Shown one piece after another: positions 33,226 to 41,398 of a stretch of 64,000 nucleotides of DNA. The DNA comes from Deltaproteobacteria bacterium (GTDB lineage Bacteria; Desulfobacterota; DSM-4660; Desulfatiglandales; Desulfatiglandaceae). The notes beneath the pieces were generated by a model, which made no database searches, was not told the DNA's origin, and saw only the letters and a list, made by a program, of their open reading frames with translations. The position numbers and the translations under genes were made by a program. Each line of letters opens with the position of its first letter. Within the stretch, counting starts at the first letter, position 1. The stretch is taken from positions 50,039 through 114,038 of the forward strand of contig JAOZOW010000002.1 in NCBI GenBank assembly GCA_029933075.1. The letters run 5' to 3'.

Positions 33226-33990
33226 TCAGTCCACAAGTATGCGGAGGAGTTCCTTTACATGGGCAAGGCACTTCCGGATCTCTACCGGGCGCAGCTCCAA
33301 GGTGATGGTCCTTCGGTATCCGATTTTTTTTAACTTCATGAAGATTTCTGGAAAATCAATCACGCCCTCCCCTACGGGCAGGTGTAAATCGTGTTCGGGT
33401 GAGTTTCCTCCCCTGTTGTCATGGAGATGTACGTGCTTGATTCTTCCAGGGAACCGTTCCATGAGGTCGAAGCTGGTATTTTTCTCGCTGAGCAGTTGGG
33501 CATGCCCTAAATCGAGCGTGAGGCCCAGCCCTCCTACGGCTTCGAAAACACCCGCATAATCCACGGCATTCTCGCTCAAGTTTTCCAGGCAGACGGTGAT
33601 GCCCGCATGTTTAGCGCGTTCCGTTACCCGTTTGAGAAATCCGATCTTATAGTCAATGACCTCCCGTTTTACAAATCGTGGATCCAGCCAGAGATGAATG
33701 GTGAGGAGTTTCATATCCAATCCCGGCATGATTTTTAAGGTGTCCATCACTTTTGGGAGGTAAACCCTTTCGAGCCCCTCCATGTCATTGGGATCACCTT
33801 CGCGGGGGCCATGGCACAGGTAATAGATGCCGAGGGCCTTCTTTAATGCAAGAAACCGCTCTTTGTTGAGTGAGAATCTGTTGCGGTCCGCAATAGGGAC
33901 CTCTGCAAACTGAAGCCCCAGCTTTTTAAGTGCAATAACATCCTCGGGGCTCCGAGCCGTGCCACCCAGTTGAATCTTCTTCTGGTTCAT
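33226..33990 (-). CDS. Sugar-phosphate isomerase/epimerase-type TIM barrel (AP endonuclease 2 superfamily)
   Basis: A 254-residue protein with the xylose-isomerase-like TIM-barrel pattern: GLQFAEVPIADR at strand two, IYYLCHGPREGD, LLTIHLWLD (metal His), VCLENLSENA (metal Glu), LTLDLGHAQLL (Asp/His), HVHLHDNRGGNSPEHDLHLPVGEG (His pair) and a final TLELRP (Glu). These are the metal ligands of the family. Members isomerise or epimerise sugars, cleave inositol derivatives or act as endonuclease IV; the HDNRGG...HLPVGEG region favours a sugar-type isomerase. The ATG at 33990 gives a normal start; a longer frame begins inside the upstream aminopeptidase gene. It is 16 bases downstream of that gene, so co-transcribed. 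Confidence 0.87.
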   Translation of the reverse strand: MNQKKIQLGGTARSPEDVIALKKLGLQFAEVPIADRNRFSLNKERFLALKKALGIYYLCHGPREGDPNDMEGLERVYLPKVMDTLKIMPGLDMKLLTIHLWLDPRFVKREVIDYKIGFLKRVTERAKHAGITVCLENLSENAVDYAGVFEAVGGLGLTLDLGHAQLLSEKNTSFDLMERFPGRIKHVHLHDNRGGNSPEHDLHLPVGEGVIDFPEIFMKLKKIGYRRTITLELRPVEIRKCLAHVKELLRILVD

Positions 33991-34006
33991 ACACGCCCCG
34001 GCTCCA

Positions 34007-35206
34007 TCAGTATTTAAACACGCCATCTTCGTAAATCACCTTCTTCCCGCCATTTTCCATATAAGCGGTCACCCTCTTTTTCCCGGTGTTGACCAGGTCC
34101 CAGTGAAGGGCTGAATCATTGAAGCCCAGCTTCCGCTTCATAGCCTCAGTGAGCCTTGCCGGATCACCGTCATAGCTGTCGGTGTAAGAGGCGCCAACTG
34201 CAAGGTGACAGTTCCCGTATCGCCCTCCGAAGTTTTCGTCATAGAGGGTATTGGCCATGAATCGGTTTATCCTTGAAAACCTCCTGTCTGTCAGAGAGAA
34301 CTCCCCTACACGGGAGGCCCCCCTGTCCATGGAAAGCTGCTCTATGACGAACTTTCTCCCCTTTTTCGCACCTATTTTGACGGCAGAGCCCTTCTCGAAG
34401 GTCAATCGGACACCCTCCACATAATTTCCGCTCCTGAAACAGGGTTGATCTGCATAATAGGTCCCTTGAGTCCCCCGCCAATCGGGTGAAAGAAAGATTT
34501 CGAAGCTGGGTATATTGTGTCCCGATATCCCGATCCATTTTCGTCTGGCGCCTGGCGTTATTTTTAGATCGATCGTATCGGACTCAATGTGAAGGTATTT
34601 CACTTTCATGCGGTTCAACCATCTCTTAATGGTCATTGCATCCCCGTAGATTTTCTGCCATGCCGCTACAGGATCTGCTTTGTCAAGGTAGCAGGCCCTT
34701 ACCACCTGGTTTCGATATTCCTGCAGCGAAAGCCCGGAGCGGTTGGCAAGTTCCTCAGTAGGGAAAATACAGAGGGTCCAGCCGTATACCCCCTTTTCCT
34801 CCCTATTTCGGGCAATATCGCGAAGGTGCTTCCTGGCCACCAGGGCCTTGCCGATTTTTTTCGGGTCGATGTCACTCAGGTGCGTCAATGATTGCGGTGC
34901 GTTTATGAAAACGCTGCCATGGATGCCCCTATAAAGTACACTCTCCCATGGTCCTACGAACTCAAGCTGATGGCCGGCAGCCTTTTTATAAAAATTATGC
35001 TCCATGACAGGGGTCAGGCCTGCACGCATCACAGGATTGATGCCCATGTCCAGCGCTCTTTCATGGACCGCTTCCGCCAGTCCCACGGCAGGGAGATCAA
35101 ATCTTAACAGCAGGACCTCGCCCCTCCTGAACTTTCCTTTCCTGGCCTTTTTCAAGGCCCATATGAGCACATCTGCGTATTTTTCCAGCTGTCTCTTGGT
35201 AAACAT
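34007..35206 (-). CDS. M29-family metalloaminopeptidase (AmpS/AmpT-like)
   Basis: A 399-residue protein matching thermophilic-type M29 aminopeptidases, which remove N-terminal residues using two metal ions. The start MFTKRQLEKYADVLIWALKK is the classic family start, with AGGAGG six bases upstream of the ATG at 35206. Downstream are HIESDTIDLKI, ISGHNIPSFEIFLSPDWRGTQG (metal Glu), NCHLAVGASY and the conserved ALHWDLVN (His/Asp ligands). Length is normal for the family. The reading frame stays open another 142 codons upstream but that part is composition noise over the RNA methyltransferase partner gene. Confidence 0.93.
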   Translation of the reverse strand: MFTKRQLEKYADVLIWALKKARKGKFRRGEVLLLRFDLPAVGLAEAVHERALDMGINPVMRAGLTPVMEHNFYKKAAGHQLEFVGPWESVLYRGIHGSVFINAPQSLTHLSDIDPKKIGKALVARKHLRDIARNREEKGVYGWTLCIFPTEELANRSGLSLQEYRNQVVRACYLDKADPVAAWQKIYGDAMTIKRWLNRMKVKYLHIESDTIDLKITPGARRKWIGISGHNIPSFEIFLSPDWRGTQGTYYADQPCFRSGNYVEGVRLTFEKGSAVKIGAKKGRKFVIEQLSMDRGASRVGEFSLTDRRFSRINRFMANTLYDENFGGRYGNCHLAVGASYTDSYDGDPARLTEAMKRKLGFNDSALHWDLVNTGKKRVTAYMENGGKKVIYEDGVFKY

Positions 35207-35232
35207 GACCAACCTCCTATGCTTGTAAAGAG

Positions 35233-35739
35233 CTAATCTGTTATCCTGCCCGGATGGGTATCGGAAGGGACCGTGCCGGGTGATTCTGTCTCCAGCATAA
35301 GTTTCTTGATTTCTTTCCTGGGGATCTGCGAGCGGAGACTGCCTTTGTTTACAAAACCGAGGCCGAGGATCTGACCCTGTTCCAGTTCGAGGATTACATA
35401 ACCTTTTTCCATGTCGTCTGGGACATGAAGATCCCTGCCGGAGTGGAGCTTCAGCAATGCATCTTTGGTAATCCTGAACCTTGATTTGGTGGCAGCATGC
35501 CCGAAAATCTGTATGAGGTGCGTTGTAGGCTTTACAAAAGAACCCACCTGCCGGAAGGCCTTTAACCCTACCTTGGTTACCTTTAGCCTGGCAACCGGTA
35601 CACCTTCGGGGAAGCTCCTGACCATGGACCAACTCTTGCTCCTCCTGAGCAACAGATACTCGTCAAATAAAGACTCCGGAATACCGAAACGTTGCTCAAG
35701 GAAGCTCAGGAGGCGATGTCGTTCCTCAAAGCCTGACAA
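35233..35739 (-). CDS. PUA-like RNA-binding partner of the NOP2-type methyltransferase
   Basis: About 168 residues if it starts at the TTG near 35739; the frame itself is open to 35856, where it is antisense-free but overlaps the methyltransferase. The C-terminal part, GYVILELEQGQILGLGFVNKG then SLRSQIPRKEIKK, resembles the PUA/RsmF C-terminal region that binds substrate RNA (COG3270-like). In many bacteria this domain is fused to the methyltransferase. Here the frames differ and the upstream stop (35726-35728) lies inside this gene's first codons. Either a natural two-gene form with coupled translation or a single frameshift separates them. It has no catalytic motif of its own. Confidence 0.68.
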   Translation of the reverse strand: MSGFEERHRLLSFLEQRFGIPESLFDEYLLLRRSKSWSMVRSFPEGVPVARLKVTKVGLKAFRQVGSFVKPTTHLIQIFGHAATKSRFRITKDALLKLHSGRDLHVPDDMEKGYVILELEQGQILGLGFVNKGSLRSQIPRKEIKKLMLETESPGTVPSDTHPGRITD

Positions 35740-36628
35740 TCCTGGCCATGAAGAATCCCACCGAGTTGGTGTGGTGGGGGTAGAACCGGGCCGCCTTTTC
35801 GAGCTCTCTGTCATATTTGGAGTCTCTCCACTGTAGTATTCCAGGTTCATGGTCAATCCCCAGATCTATGGGGAGCAACTTCGCATCCCGGTGGTTCAGC
35901 AGGAAATCAACCACCCCTTCGTTCTCCTCTGGATTGTAAGTGCACGTGGCATAGAGCATTTCCCCCTTTTCTTTGAGCAAGTCAAACCCTCTAAGTACAA
36001 TTTTTTTCTGGAGCCGGGGCAGGGCCTCCTTGCGGGGGGTCTCCCTGTATCGATACCCGTCGCTCAGTTTCCTGAACCGCCCCTCTCCCGAACATGGCAC
36101 ATCGGCAAGGATAAAGTCGAAACGTTGATGCATGGGAAACTGCTGAGCTTGGTATCCGGTGATTACGGCATTCATCACACCGAGCCTCTCAAGGGTATTG
36201 CCAAGGGGAATCTGCCTGCTTGGGTAAAGTTCATTGGCCACAATGAGGCCGGAGCCGTTCATCAACTGCGACATATGCGAGGTTTTCCCTCCAGGCGATG
36301 CGCACATGTCCAGCACGTAGGCCCCTTCACCCGGAGACAGGGCCTTGCTTGCCAGACAGGATGTAAAGGCCTGAGGATGAATATAGCCCAACGCATATTC
36401 CAGGAGATTCCCGGGGGAGTCCAGATTCCATGCATGATACAGGGTATCATCTCCCTCCATGCTTTTTCCCAACTGAATGCCCTTATCCTCCAGCAATGGC
36501 AGTAAATTTTGCGGGGATATTTTTAAGCGATTTATCCGGAAGTGGACAGGGAGCGGGCCAAGGAGAGCCTCCCGAAACAGGGGGAACTCCGGAATGAACT
36601 CGGAGTACTTTTCGAAAACGTGGGGCAT
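35726..36628 (-). CDS. RsmB/NOP2-family RNA (cytosine-C5) methyltransferase
   Basis: A 300-residue SAM-dependent methyltransferase of the RsmB/RsmF/NSUN family. Visible motifs: VLDMCASPGGKTSHMSQLM (SAM binding, motif I), IVANELYPSR, FDFILADVPCSGEGRFRK (motif IV with the PC catalytic cysteine) and MLYATCTYNPEENE (motif VI with the second catalytic cysteine in TCT). Both cysteines needed for m5C chemistry are present. It lacks the C-terminal RNA-binding extension of RsmF, which appears in the next gene. Whether the target is 16S rRNA, 23S rRNA or tRNA cannot be told. No clear Shine-Dalgarno precedes the ATG at 36628. Confidence 0.92.
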   Translation of the reverse strand: MPHVFEKYSEFIPEFPLFREALLGPLPVHFRINRLKISPQNLLPLLEDKGIQLGKSMEGDDTLYHAWNLDSPGNLLEYALGYIHPQAFTSCLASKALSPGEGAYVLDMCASPGGKTSHMSQLMNGSGLIVANELYPSRQIPLGNTLERLGVMNAVITGYQAQQFPMHQRFDFILADVPCSGEGRFRKLSDGYRYRETPRKEALPRLQKKIVLRGFDLLKEKGEMLYATCTYNPEENEGVVDFLLNHRDAKLLPIDLGIDHEPGILQWRDSKYDRELEKAARFYPHHTNSVGFFMARIVRL

Positions 36629-36710
36629 GGGCGCGGGCAGGCCTGTTTGGGAAATGCTGATGATGAAAGCTGGGTAGTTGGGGGCCGCAGGTTAGGGTCA
36701 TGGAATACAA

Positions 36711-36750
36711 GCAAAACCGATCCCCCGCACCCGAAGGCCGGGGGATCGGT
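36711..36750 (-). terminator. Intrinsic terminator of the sulfur-transfer operon
   Basis: On the minus strand ACCGATCCCCC pairs exactly with GGGGGATCGGT across a 13-base loop, followed by TTTTGCTTG. It begins four bases after the stop of the last DsrH-like gene and separates it from the RNA methyltransferase gene. Confidence 0.88.
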
Positions 36751-36753
36751 CAT

Positions 36754-36930
36754 TTACCACCACGAGACCACCTTGTCGTGATCAAATATCAGGTCTATAA
36801 GTTTTTCGTAGTCTGCCCCGGCATCATCATACAGAGGATAAACGGTTGTCTCCTCTCCCTCTGACATAAGGTCCATCAGCGTCTTCGTATTCTCATCTGG
36901 CTCGCTTTTGAGTATGTGCAGTACTTTCAT
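36754..36930 (-). CDS. DsrH/TusB-like small protein (58 aa)
   Basis: A 58-residue protein starting MKVLHILKSEPDENTKTLM, which fits the first strand and helix of DsrH/TusB, and ending HDKVVSWW, reminiscent of the aromatic C-terminus of that family. Normal TusB is about 95 residues, so this is a compact version or a distant relative. It is the last gene of a run of three DsrE-superfamily proteins after TusA and YedE. The ATG at 36930 is inside the TTG-initiated longer frame; the upstream neighbour's stop is 3 bases before it. Expected role: a structural subunit of a sulfur-relay complex. Family assignment is moderate. Confidence 0.72.
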   Translation of the reverse strand: MKVLHILKSEPDENTKTLMDLMSEGEETTVYPLYDDAGADYEKLIDLIFDHDKVVSWW

Positions 36931-36932
36931 CG

Positions 36933-37232
36933 TCAATTCCCAAACGGAATCACCAAGTCCATCTCTTTTAGTTTTTTCCCGATTTCCTCGAGGCTCATAT
37001 ATTTGAAACCATGCTCCTCCGCGTTCACCTTATTGTTGGAGAAGTACTCGCATTCCATATCCTCGAGCCATTCCAGGTTTTCCCTGTACTCATCGGTCAT
37101 ATCCACTTCCACATCCAGCACAAACATATAAGAGTAAAAGTTCTCCACTGCCAGCCCGAGGGTGGAGCGCGACCCCTCCCACAGGTCTTCCTTTTTCCGT
37201 ATCAGAAACGCAACATGCCTGACGTCTTTCAT
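36933..37232 (-). CDS. DsrF/TusC-like DsrE-superfamily protein (99 aa)
   Basis: A 99-residue protein with the DsrE/TusC-type start [20 protein letters not shown] and the helix [20 protein letters not shown], then an acidic linker ([22 protein letters not shown]) and a short final strand LVIPFGN. It probably forms part of a heteromeric complex with the neighbouring DsrE- and DsrH-like proteins that passes persulfide sulfur. The single Cys (DMECEY) is not in the DsrE active-site position. AGGAGG is 12 bases before the ATG at 37232. The order DsrE-like, this gene, DsrH-like follows the classic E-F-H order. Confidence 0.75.
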   Translation of the reverse strand: MKDVRHVAFLIRKKEDLWEGSRSTLGLAVENFYSYMFVLDVEVDMTDEYRENLEWLEDMECEYFSNNKVNAEEHGFKYMSLEEIGKKLKEMDLVIPFGN

Positions 37233-37248
37233 GGGTTACAGTCTCCTC

Positions 37249-37557
37249 CTAAAAAGCTACATAACGGTCGCATTCCTCGATCATCTCGCCGTTTCTCGCC
37301 TGTGTGGCATAATCTTTTTCCCCTATGCCCGGCACCGGGGGTTTGAGCCCGTGGCTTTCAAAGCCCACATTGCAAAGCGACATCTTGGCAAGACCATTCA
37401 GTTCCTTGAACCGCTCCTCCTGAGTAAGCAAAGTGCCTCTGTGGGTGAAAAAGACGGTCACTTCCAAATCGCCCTTTTTCTTTGCCGCCTGACAGAGCTT
37501 GATAACCTTGTCCAGATGCTTATCGGAACTTACGAGTACTCCCAACGATCTGGCCAT
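37249..37557 (-). CDS. DsrE-family sulfur-relay protein (102 aa)
   Basis: A 102-residue protein with the DsrE fold pattern: MARSLGVLVSSDKHLDKVIKL, then the TVFFTHRGTLL strand-loop, and AKMSLCNVGFESHGL with a cysteine at the position where DsrE carries its persulfide-forming residue. It should accept sulfur from TusA or a rhodanese-like donor. The ATG at 37557 has GGAGG nine bases upstream. It lies between the tusA gene (17 bases upstream) and the TusC-like gene. No dsrAB, dsrC or rhodanese gene is present in the window, so direction of sulfur flow cannot be decided. Confidence 0.8.
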   Translation of the reverse strand: MARSLGVLVSSDKHLDKVIKLCQAAKKKGDLEVTVFFTHRGTLLTQEERFKELNGLAKMSLCNVGFESHGLKPPVPGIGEKDYATQARNGEMIEECDRYVAF

Positions 37558-37574
37558 CTCACAGATCCTCCTTC

Positions 37575-37814
37575 CTACCCCACTTTGATGTAAAACCGGG
37601 TAAATCCCTCGTCATCCTTGGCACCTAAGTACTCGTGTCCCGCCCTCTTGGCAAACGAAGGCATATCGTTTTTGGTCCCGGGATCTGTTCCGAGAACTTC
37701 CAGGACCTGTCCCGATTTCATCTTTCCAATGGCTTTTTTGGTCTTGAGTACAGGCATAGGGCAACTCAGACCCCGGCAGTCTAAAGTTTCGTCCGGTTTA
37801 ATATCATCCACCAT
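37575..37814 (-). CDS. tusA: TusA/SirA-type sulfur-carrier protein
   Basis: A 79-residue sulfurtransferase with the hallmark LDCRGLSCPMPVLKTKKAI: the first Cys of the CPxP motif carries the persulfide. The ATG at 37814 has AAGGAGG directly upstream; a longer open frame extends over the preceding gap but has no family features. TusA delivers sulfur from cysteine desulfurase or sulfur oxidation routes to tRNA thiolation, molybdopterin or DsrE-type complexes. It follows the YedE transporter gene by 127 bases and starts the run of DsrE-superfamily genes. Confidence 0.95.
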   Translation of the reverse strand: MVDDIKPDETLDCRGLSCPMPVLKTKKAIGKMKSGQVLEVLGTDPGTKNDMPSFAKRAGHEYLGAKDDEGFTRFYIKVG

Positions 37815-37941
37815 TTTTCCTCCTCCTTGTTTTTTATCCAGGCCCCCGGGTGTTTGCGCCACCTCATCGGCCCGGGGATGTCCTCCAAAGACCCCAGCTC
37901 GAACGGCTTGTGGAGTGAAGTTCAAACCAAAATCCGCCGCT

Positions 37942-39138
37942 CTACATCTCCACGGTAAATTTATCAGTCTCCTCATTCCATGTGGCGGCCAAGTAATACG
38001 CGGCAAAAATCAAAACGAACAGGATCAGGGTCCACTTGTAACCGAGGTAATCAGGTAGAAAGACCCTTTTTCCCATCAACGCCTTGAGCCCTTGAGAAGA
38101 ATTAATCAATGCCTTGAACAGCGAAGTCGAAAGGGCAAAGCAGGCAACCGCCAAGATAAGCTTGACCTGCCCTTCCCCTGCCCTCCATACCGATCCGCTG
38201 CCGCAGCCGCCGGCCAGCACCATTCCGAAGCCGAATACCATTCCCCCCACCAGGCTCCCGAACCAGAATGTCTGGGTGACATAAACCGATTCTGCTCTCA
38301 GACCGGTCCATTTGAGGGCCGCAAAACCAAGGATGCTTATCACAATGCTTATGGCTATTGCCCTTGCTACCTCCCCTTCACCGGTCATGAAGGGATCGCG
38401 GAACCCCCGCACGAAGCAGAACCGGGTCCTTTGGATGATCACACCGAAAGCAATTCCGCAAAGGAGCAGTCCCCCTACCCGAGTATAGGCCTGAGACGCG
38501 TATGCCCAGGCGCACACAAGAGCGCCTAAAAACACCCCGGCCCCCGCAATCGGTTCCACGCTCAGCCAGTCGAAACCTTTTTCCTTCCCGCCCGAAGGAG
38601 GCTGTCCGCCCTGTCCCGTGGGCAGGTGTTCCAACTCCCAGTAAAGGTACCGCAATCCCACATAAGCGCCCACCAGCAGGCCGATCATCATGGCGATGCC
38701 GCCCATACTGAGCGCGCTTACCGCCGTATAGAATCCACCCACATTGCAGCCTCCCGCCATAGCCGCCCCCACCCCCATAAAGATACCGCCCACGATGCCT
38801 TTTATAAGCTCCAGAGGGGGGGCTATACGGATGGAAAACTGTTTAGACATGAGGGCCGAGCCGAAAGCGCCCCACAGAAGGCCCAAGGTCAGGATTGAAT
38901 TGGTAGAGATGAGGGGGGAGAGTGGTGCCTTTTCGTACACGCCGACGATATTGAAAAACCAGTCCCCCCAGTTTCTCAGCCCACCTGCCACTCCCCAAGG
39001 TCTGGCCCAGGCAAAGGTGATTACGCTCATGATGCCGATCAACAGGCCGCCGAGCCATATGGGCCAGTTTTCATAGAAAACCTGTCGGTAACCGCGTCTC
39101 AATAGATCATACAACACGCTTTCATTCTGCTCGTTCAT
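37942..39138 (-). CDS. YeeE/YedE-family sulfur-compound transporter
   Basis: A 398-residue membrane protein with about 9-10 helices in two internally related halves. Each half has the family mark: GVGAAMAGGCNVGGF and GFGMVLAGGCGSGSVWRAGEGQ, with the conserved GGC cysteine, and the second half also has IIQRTRFCFVRGFRDPF. Members import thiosulfate or related sulfur compounds by passing them along membrane cysteines, often with a TusA-type protein encoded beside them, as here. The linker near residue 190 (GQPPSGGKEKG) separates the halves. The ATG at 39138 lies 20 bases after the TPR gene. Confidence 0.92.
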   Translation of the reverse strand: MNEQNESVLYDLLRRGYRQVFYENWPIWLGGLLIGIMSVITFAWARPWGVAGGLRNWGDWFFNIVGVYEKAPLSPLISTNSILTLGLLWGAFGSALMSKQFSIRIAPPLELIKGIVGGIFMGVGAAMAGGCNVGGFYTAVSALSMGGIAMMIGLLVGAYVGLRYLYWELEHLPTGQGGQPPSGGKEKGFDWLSVEPIAGAGVFLGALVCAWAYASQAYTRVGGLLLCGIAFGVIIQRTRFCFVRGFRDPFMTGEGEVARAIAISIVISILGFAALKWTGLRAESVYVTQTFWFGSLVGGMVFGFGMVLAGGCGSGSVWRAGEGQVKLILAVACFALSTSLFKALINSSQGLKALMGKRVFLPDYLGYKWTLILFVLIFAAYYLAATWNEETDKFTVEM

Positions 39139-39158
39139 GGTCAGCCCTTTCCGTCGCT

Positions 39159-39590
39159 TTAACAGCCTTCATCTTCAATTATCTTGAAGCCTGACCCTTT
39201 CTGGGCCGGCGCTGGTGCGGAAAGGGGGGGCGGTGTGGAGGGCGCAGGGGCGACTGTGCCCTGCTCCCGCTTTGAGACTCCCGGCGCCACCAAGTCCGAT
39301 TCCTGCTCCACCCTTTCGGCAAGCCCGAAGATGATCGAAAGATCATAGTATCTCCACGCCACCGCTGAGCCAGGATCGGCCTGAACGGCCTTTCGGAAAT
39401 ACTCTTTGGCATCAAGGTACCTGCCCCTCTGGTAGGCCTGTTTGCCAAACCGAAGCATCTTTGCACAAAGGGCCTTATCTGGAATTAATCGTTTCGGCTG
39501 CTCCGCCCTTGCCATTTCCGGACCAAGCAGAAGGAGCATGACAGCGCATAATACGATTGCAAGAAGGAAACAGGATGTCCTTTGACTCAT
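39159..39590 (-). CDS. Secreted TPR protein (143 aa)
   Basis: A 143-residue protein with a Sec signal peptide (FLLAIVLCAVMLLLLGPEMARA, cleavage probably after ARA) and one to two TPR units: LRFGKQAYQRGRYLDAKEYF and RKAVQADPGSAVAWRYYDL. The C-terminal 40 residues are Pro/Ala-rich and end EDEGC. No enzyme motif. ATG at 39590 with AGGAG nine bases upstream. As first gene of the sulfur-transport run it is probably co-expressed with YedE and may sit in the periplasm beside it; partner unknown. Confidence 0.75.
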   Translation of the reverse strand: MSQRTSCFLLAIVLCAVMLLLLGPEMARAEQPKRLIPDKALCAKMLRFGKQAYQRGRYLDAKEYFRKAVQADPGSAVAWRYYDLSIIFGLAERVEQESDLVAPGVSKREQGTVAPAPSTPPPLSAPAPAQKGSGFKIIEDEGC

Positions 39591-39676
39591 AACCGACTCC
39601 TCAGAAAAAAGAATTTTTTGCCTTGTCTAACAAAAGCAACAGGGCCTGATCAAGCCGTGAAAGCACAAACCTTATA

Positions 39677-40819
39677 CTACTTACCGATCACATGATTGGC
39701 TATCACCTTTCTCTGGATTTCCGAAGTGCCCTCATAGATGGTGAGAACCCGGGCATCCCGATAATATCTCTCCACCGGGAATTCCTTGATATAACCGTAC
39801 CCTCCATGGATCTGCAACGCCTGATATGCAATCCTGTTGGCCATTTCAGAGGCAAAGAGTTTTGCCATGGAAGCAGCGCCTGTGAAATCCTCGCCTCGAT
39901 CTCGCATTGCTGCCGCGTTGAATGTCAACAGCCTGGCAGCCTCAATCTGAGTGGCCATATCGGCAATCATCCACCGGATTCCCTGAAACTGGGATATGGG
40001 CTTGTTGAACTGTACCCTTTCTTTTGCATAGCTCACCGCAGCATCAAGGCAGGCCTGGGCCAATCCCACTGACTGTGAGGCAATTCCGATTCTACCCCCA
40101 TCAAGGGAAGCCATGGCAATCATGAACCCATCACCCTCCTGGCCGAGCAGGTTCTCGGCAGGAACGCGGCAGTCTTCGAAAATCAACTCCGCCGTATCGG
40201 AGCTCCGGAGGCCCATCTTGTCTTCTTCTTTCCCCACATGGAAACCGGCCATGCCTTTTTCCACGATGAACGCGCTGATGCCGCGGTGCTTTTTGTCCCT
40301 GTCAGTGTAAGCCGTCGCCACCGTGAGATCGGAATTCTTTCCCGACGTGATAAACAGCTTTGTGCCGTTAATCACATAAGTGTCACCCTCCCTGACCGCT
40401 CTAGTCCTCTGGCTGGCAGGGTCTGAACCGGCACCCGGCTCTGTGAGGGCAAAAGAGCCGATTTTCTCTCCTGCAGCCAGAGGCTTCAGGAACATCTCCT
40501 TTTGAAGATCCGACCCGAAGAGGTAAATGGGGCCGCACGCCACCGAGTTGTGTACGGACATGATCACCGCTGTTGAAGCGCAGGCATAGGCAATCTCCTG
40601 CAAGGCAGCCGAGTAACTAACCGTATCCGCCCCGGCTCCGTTGTATTCCGGCGGCACGTTCATGCCCATAAGGCCCAGCTCTCCCATTTGTCTCAAAATG
40701 TCCCTTGGAAACTCCTTGGTTCGGTCCCTCTCCGAGGCGGTCGGCATGACAACTTCCCTTGCAAAGTCCCGAACCATTGTCTGTATCATGCGCTGCTCTT
40801 CGGTCAGCTGATAAGCCAT
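39677..40819 (-). CDS. Acyl-CoA dehydrogenase
   Basis: A 380-residue FAD enzyme of the short/branched-chain acyl-CoA dehydrogenase group. Family marks: MAYQLTEEQRMIQTMVRDFA, the FAD segment ALTEPGAGSDPASQRT, ITSGKNSDL, GQEGDGFMIAM, and the catalytic Glu in LTIYEGTSEIQRKVIANHVIGK at the C-terminus, the position used by short-chain and isobutyryl-type enzymes. Oxidises an acyl-CoA to the 2-enoyl-CoA and passes electrons to electron-transfer flavoprotein. ATG with CAGGAGAAG just upstream. It closes the mutase/beta-oxidation run, 30 bases after the HTH-cupin regulator gene. Butyryl-CoA and isobutyryl-CoA are the likeliest substrates. Confidence 0.93.
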   Translation of the reverse strand: MAYQLTEEQRMIQTMVRDFAREVVMPTASERDRTKEFPRDILRQMGELGLMGMNVPPEYNGAGADTVSYSAALQEIAYACASTAVIMSVHNSVACGPIYLFGSDLQKEMFLKPLAAGEKIGSFALTEPGAGSDPASQRTRAVREGDTYVINGTKLFITSGKNSDLTVATAYTDRDKKHRGISAFIVEKGMAGFHVGKEEDKMGLRSSDTAELIFEDCRVPAENLLGQEGDGFMIAMASLDGGRIGIASQSVGLAQACLDAAVSYAKERVQFNKPISQFQGIRWMIADMATQIEAARLLTFNAAAMRDRGEDFTGAASMAKLFASEMANRIAYQALQIHGGYGYIKEFPVERYYRDARVLTIYEGTSEIQRKVIANHVIGK

Positions 40820-40849
40820 GACTTCTCCTGTTTGTGCAATTGAGCCATA

Positions 40850-41398
40850 TTATGGCGTATAAAGGACCACCAGGAGTTCGGCCCTCTCAGAACTGAGGTT
40901 TCTCAGTTTGTGTACGATGGAAGAGTTAAAGTGGATACAGTCTCCCGGGCCGAGCACATTCCTGTTCTCGCCCACCACCACTTCCACCTTCCCTTTCAAC
41001 ACATATTGGAATTCCTCTCCCAAGTGCTGGTAGCTAACACCTTTGTGATGTGATTTGGGATCTATGAAAACTTTGAACGCCTTCAAATGTTTATGTCTGG
41101 CCTCAGGCGTCAGGGTTTCGTAAGTATAGGCCTCGGTCCTTTTCTGGTAATCGTCCCTTGATTTCTTTGCAGCTCGCTTTTTTTCCTCCTGCAAAAGGAT
41201 GCTTGAGTCTATTTCAAGGGCTCTCGAGAGCTGAAGAAGCACGGAGACCGGAGGCGTCACCTCACCCTTTTCCACCTGGGAAATGTACTTGGTGCTCAAG
41301 CCGGTCTCATTAGCCACATGCTTGAGGGTGAGCTTCCGCTCCCTTCTCAGCTTTAATAATCGCTTACCTATGGGTTGCGTTCTCTTCCGAGCAGGCAT
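40850..41398 (-). CDS. HTH (XRE)-cupin transcription regulator
   Basis: A 182-residue regulator. Residues 10-65 form an XRE-type helix-turn-helix (IGKRLLKLRRERKLTLKHVA, then ETGLSTKYISQVEKGEVTPP). Residues 110-182 form a cupin (SYQHLGEEFQYVLKGKVEVV, then LGPGDCIHFNSSIVHKL), the arrangement of the MmsR/SutR-like one-component regulators that bind a small ligand or metal in the barrel. The ATG at 41398 overlaps the preceding membrane-protein gene by 35 bases. It probably controls the surrounding acyl-CoA genes; the ligand could be an acyl-CoA, but the sequence does not say. Confidence 0.9.
   Translation of the reverse strand: MPARKRTQPIGKRLLKLRRERKLTLKHVANETGLSTKYISQVEKGEVTPPVSVLLQLSRALEIDSSILLQEEKKRAAKKSRDDYQKRTEAYTYETLTPEARHKHLKAFKVFIDPKSHHKGVSYQHLGEEFQYVLKGKVEVVVGENRNVLGPGDCIHFNSSIVHKLRNLSSERAELLVVLYTP

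Noticed and set aside
33200-33559. Plus-strand frame with a good AAGGAGGG seven bases before a TTG
   Set aside because: It runs antisense through the isomerase gene and its translation has no family features; the Shine-Dalgarno-like sequence is probably chance.
34007-35632. Longer form of the aminopeptidase with 142 extra residues
   Set aside because: The perfect AGGAGG before the ATG at 35206 and the family start MFTKRQLEKYA define the true start; the extension reads as noise.
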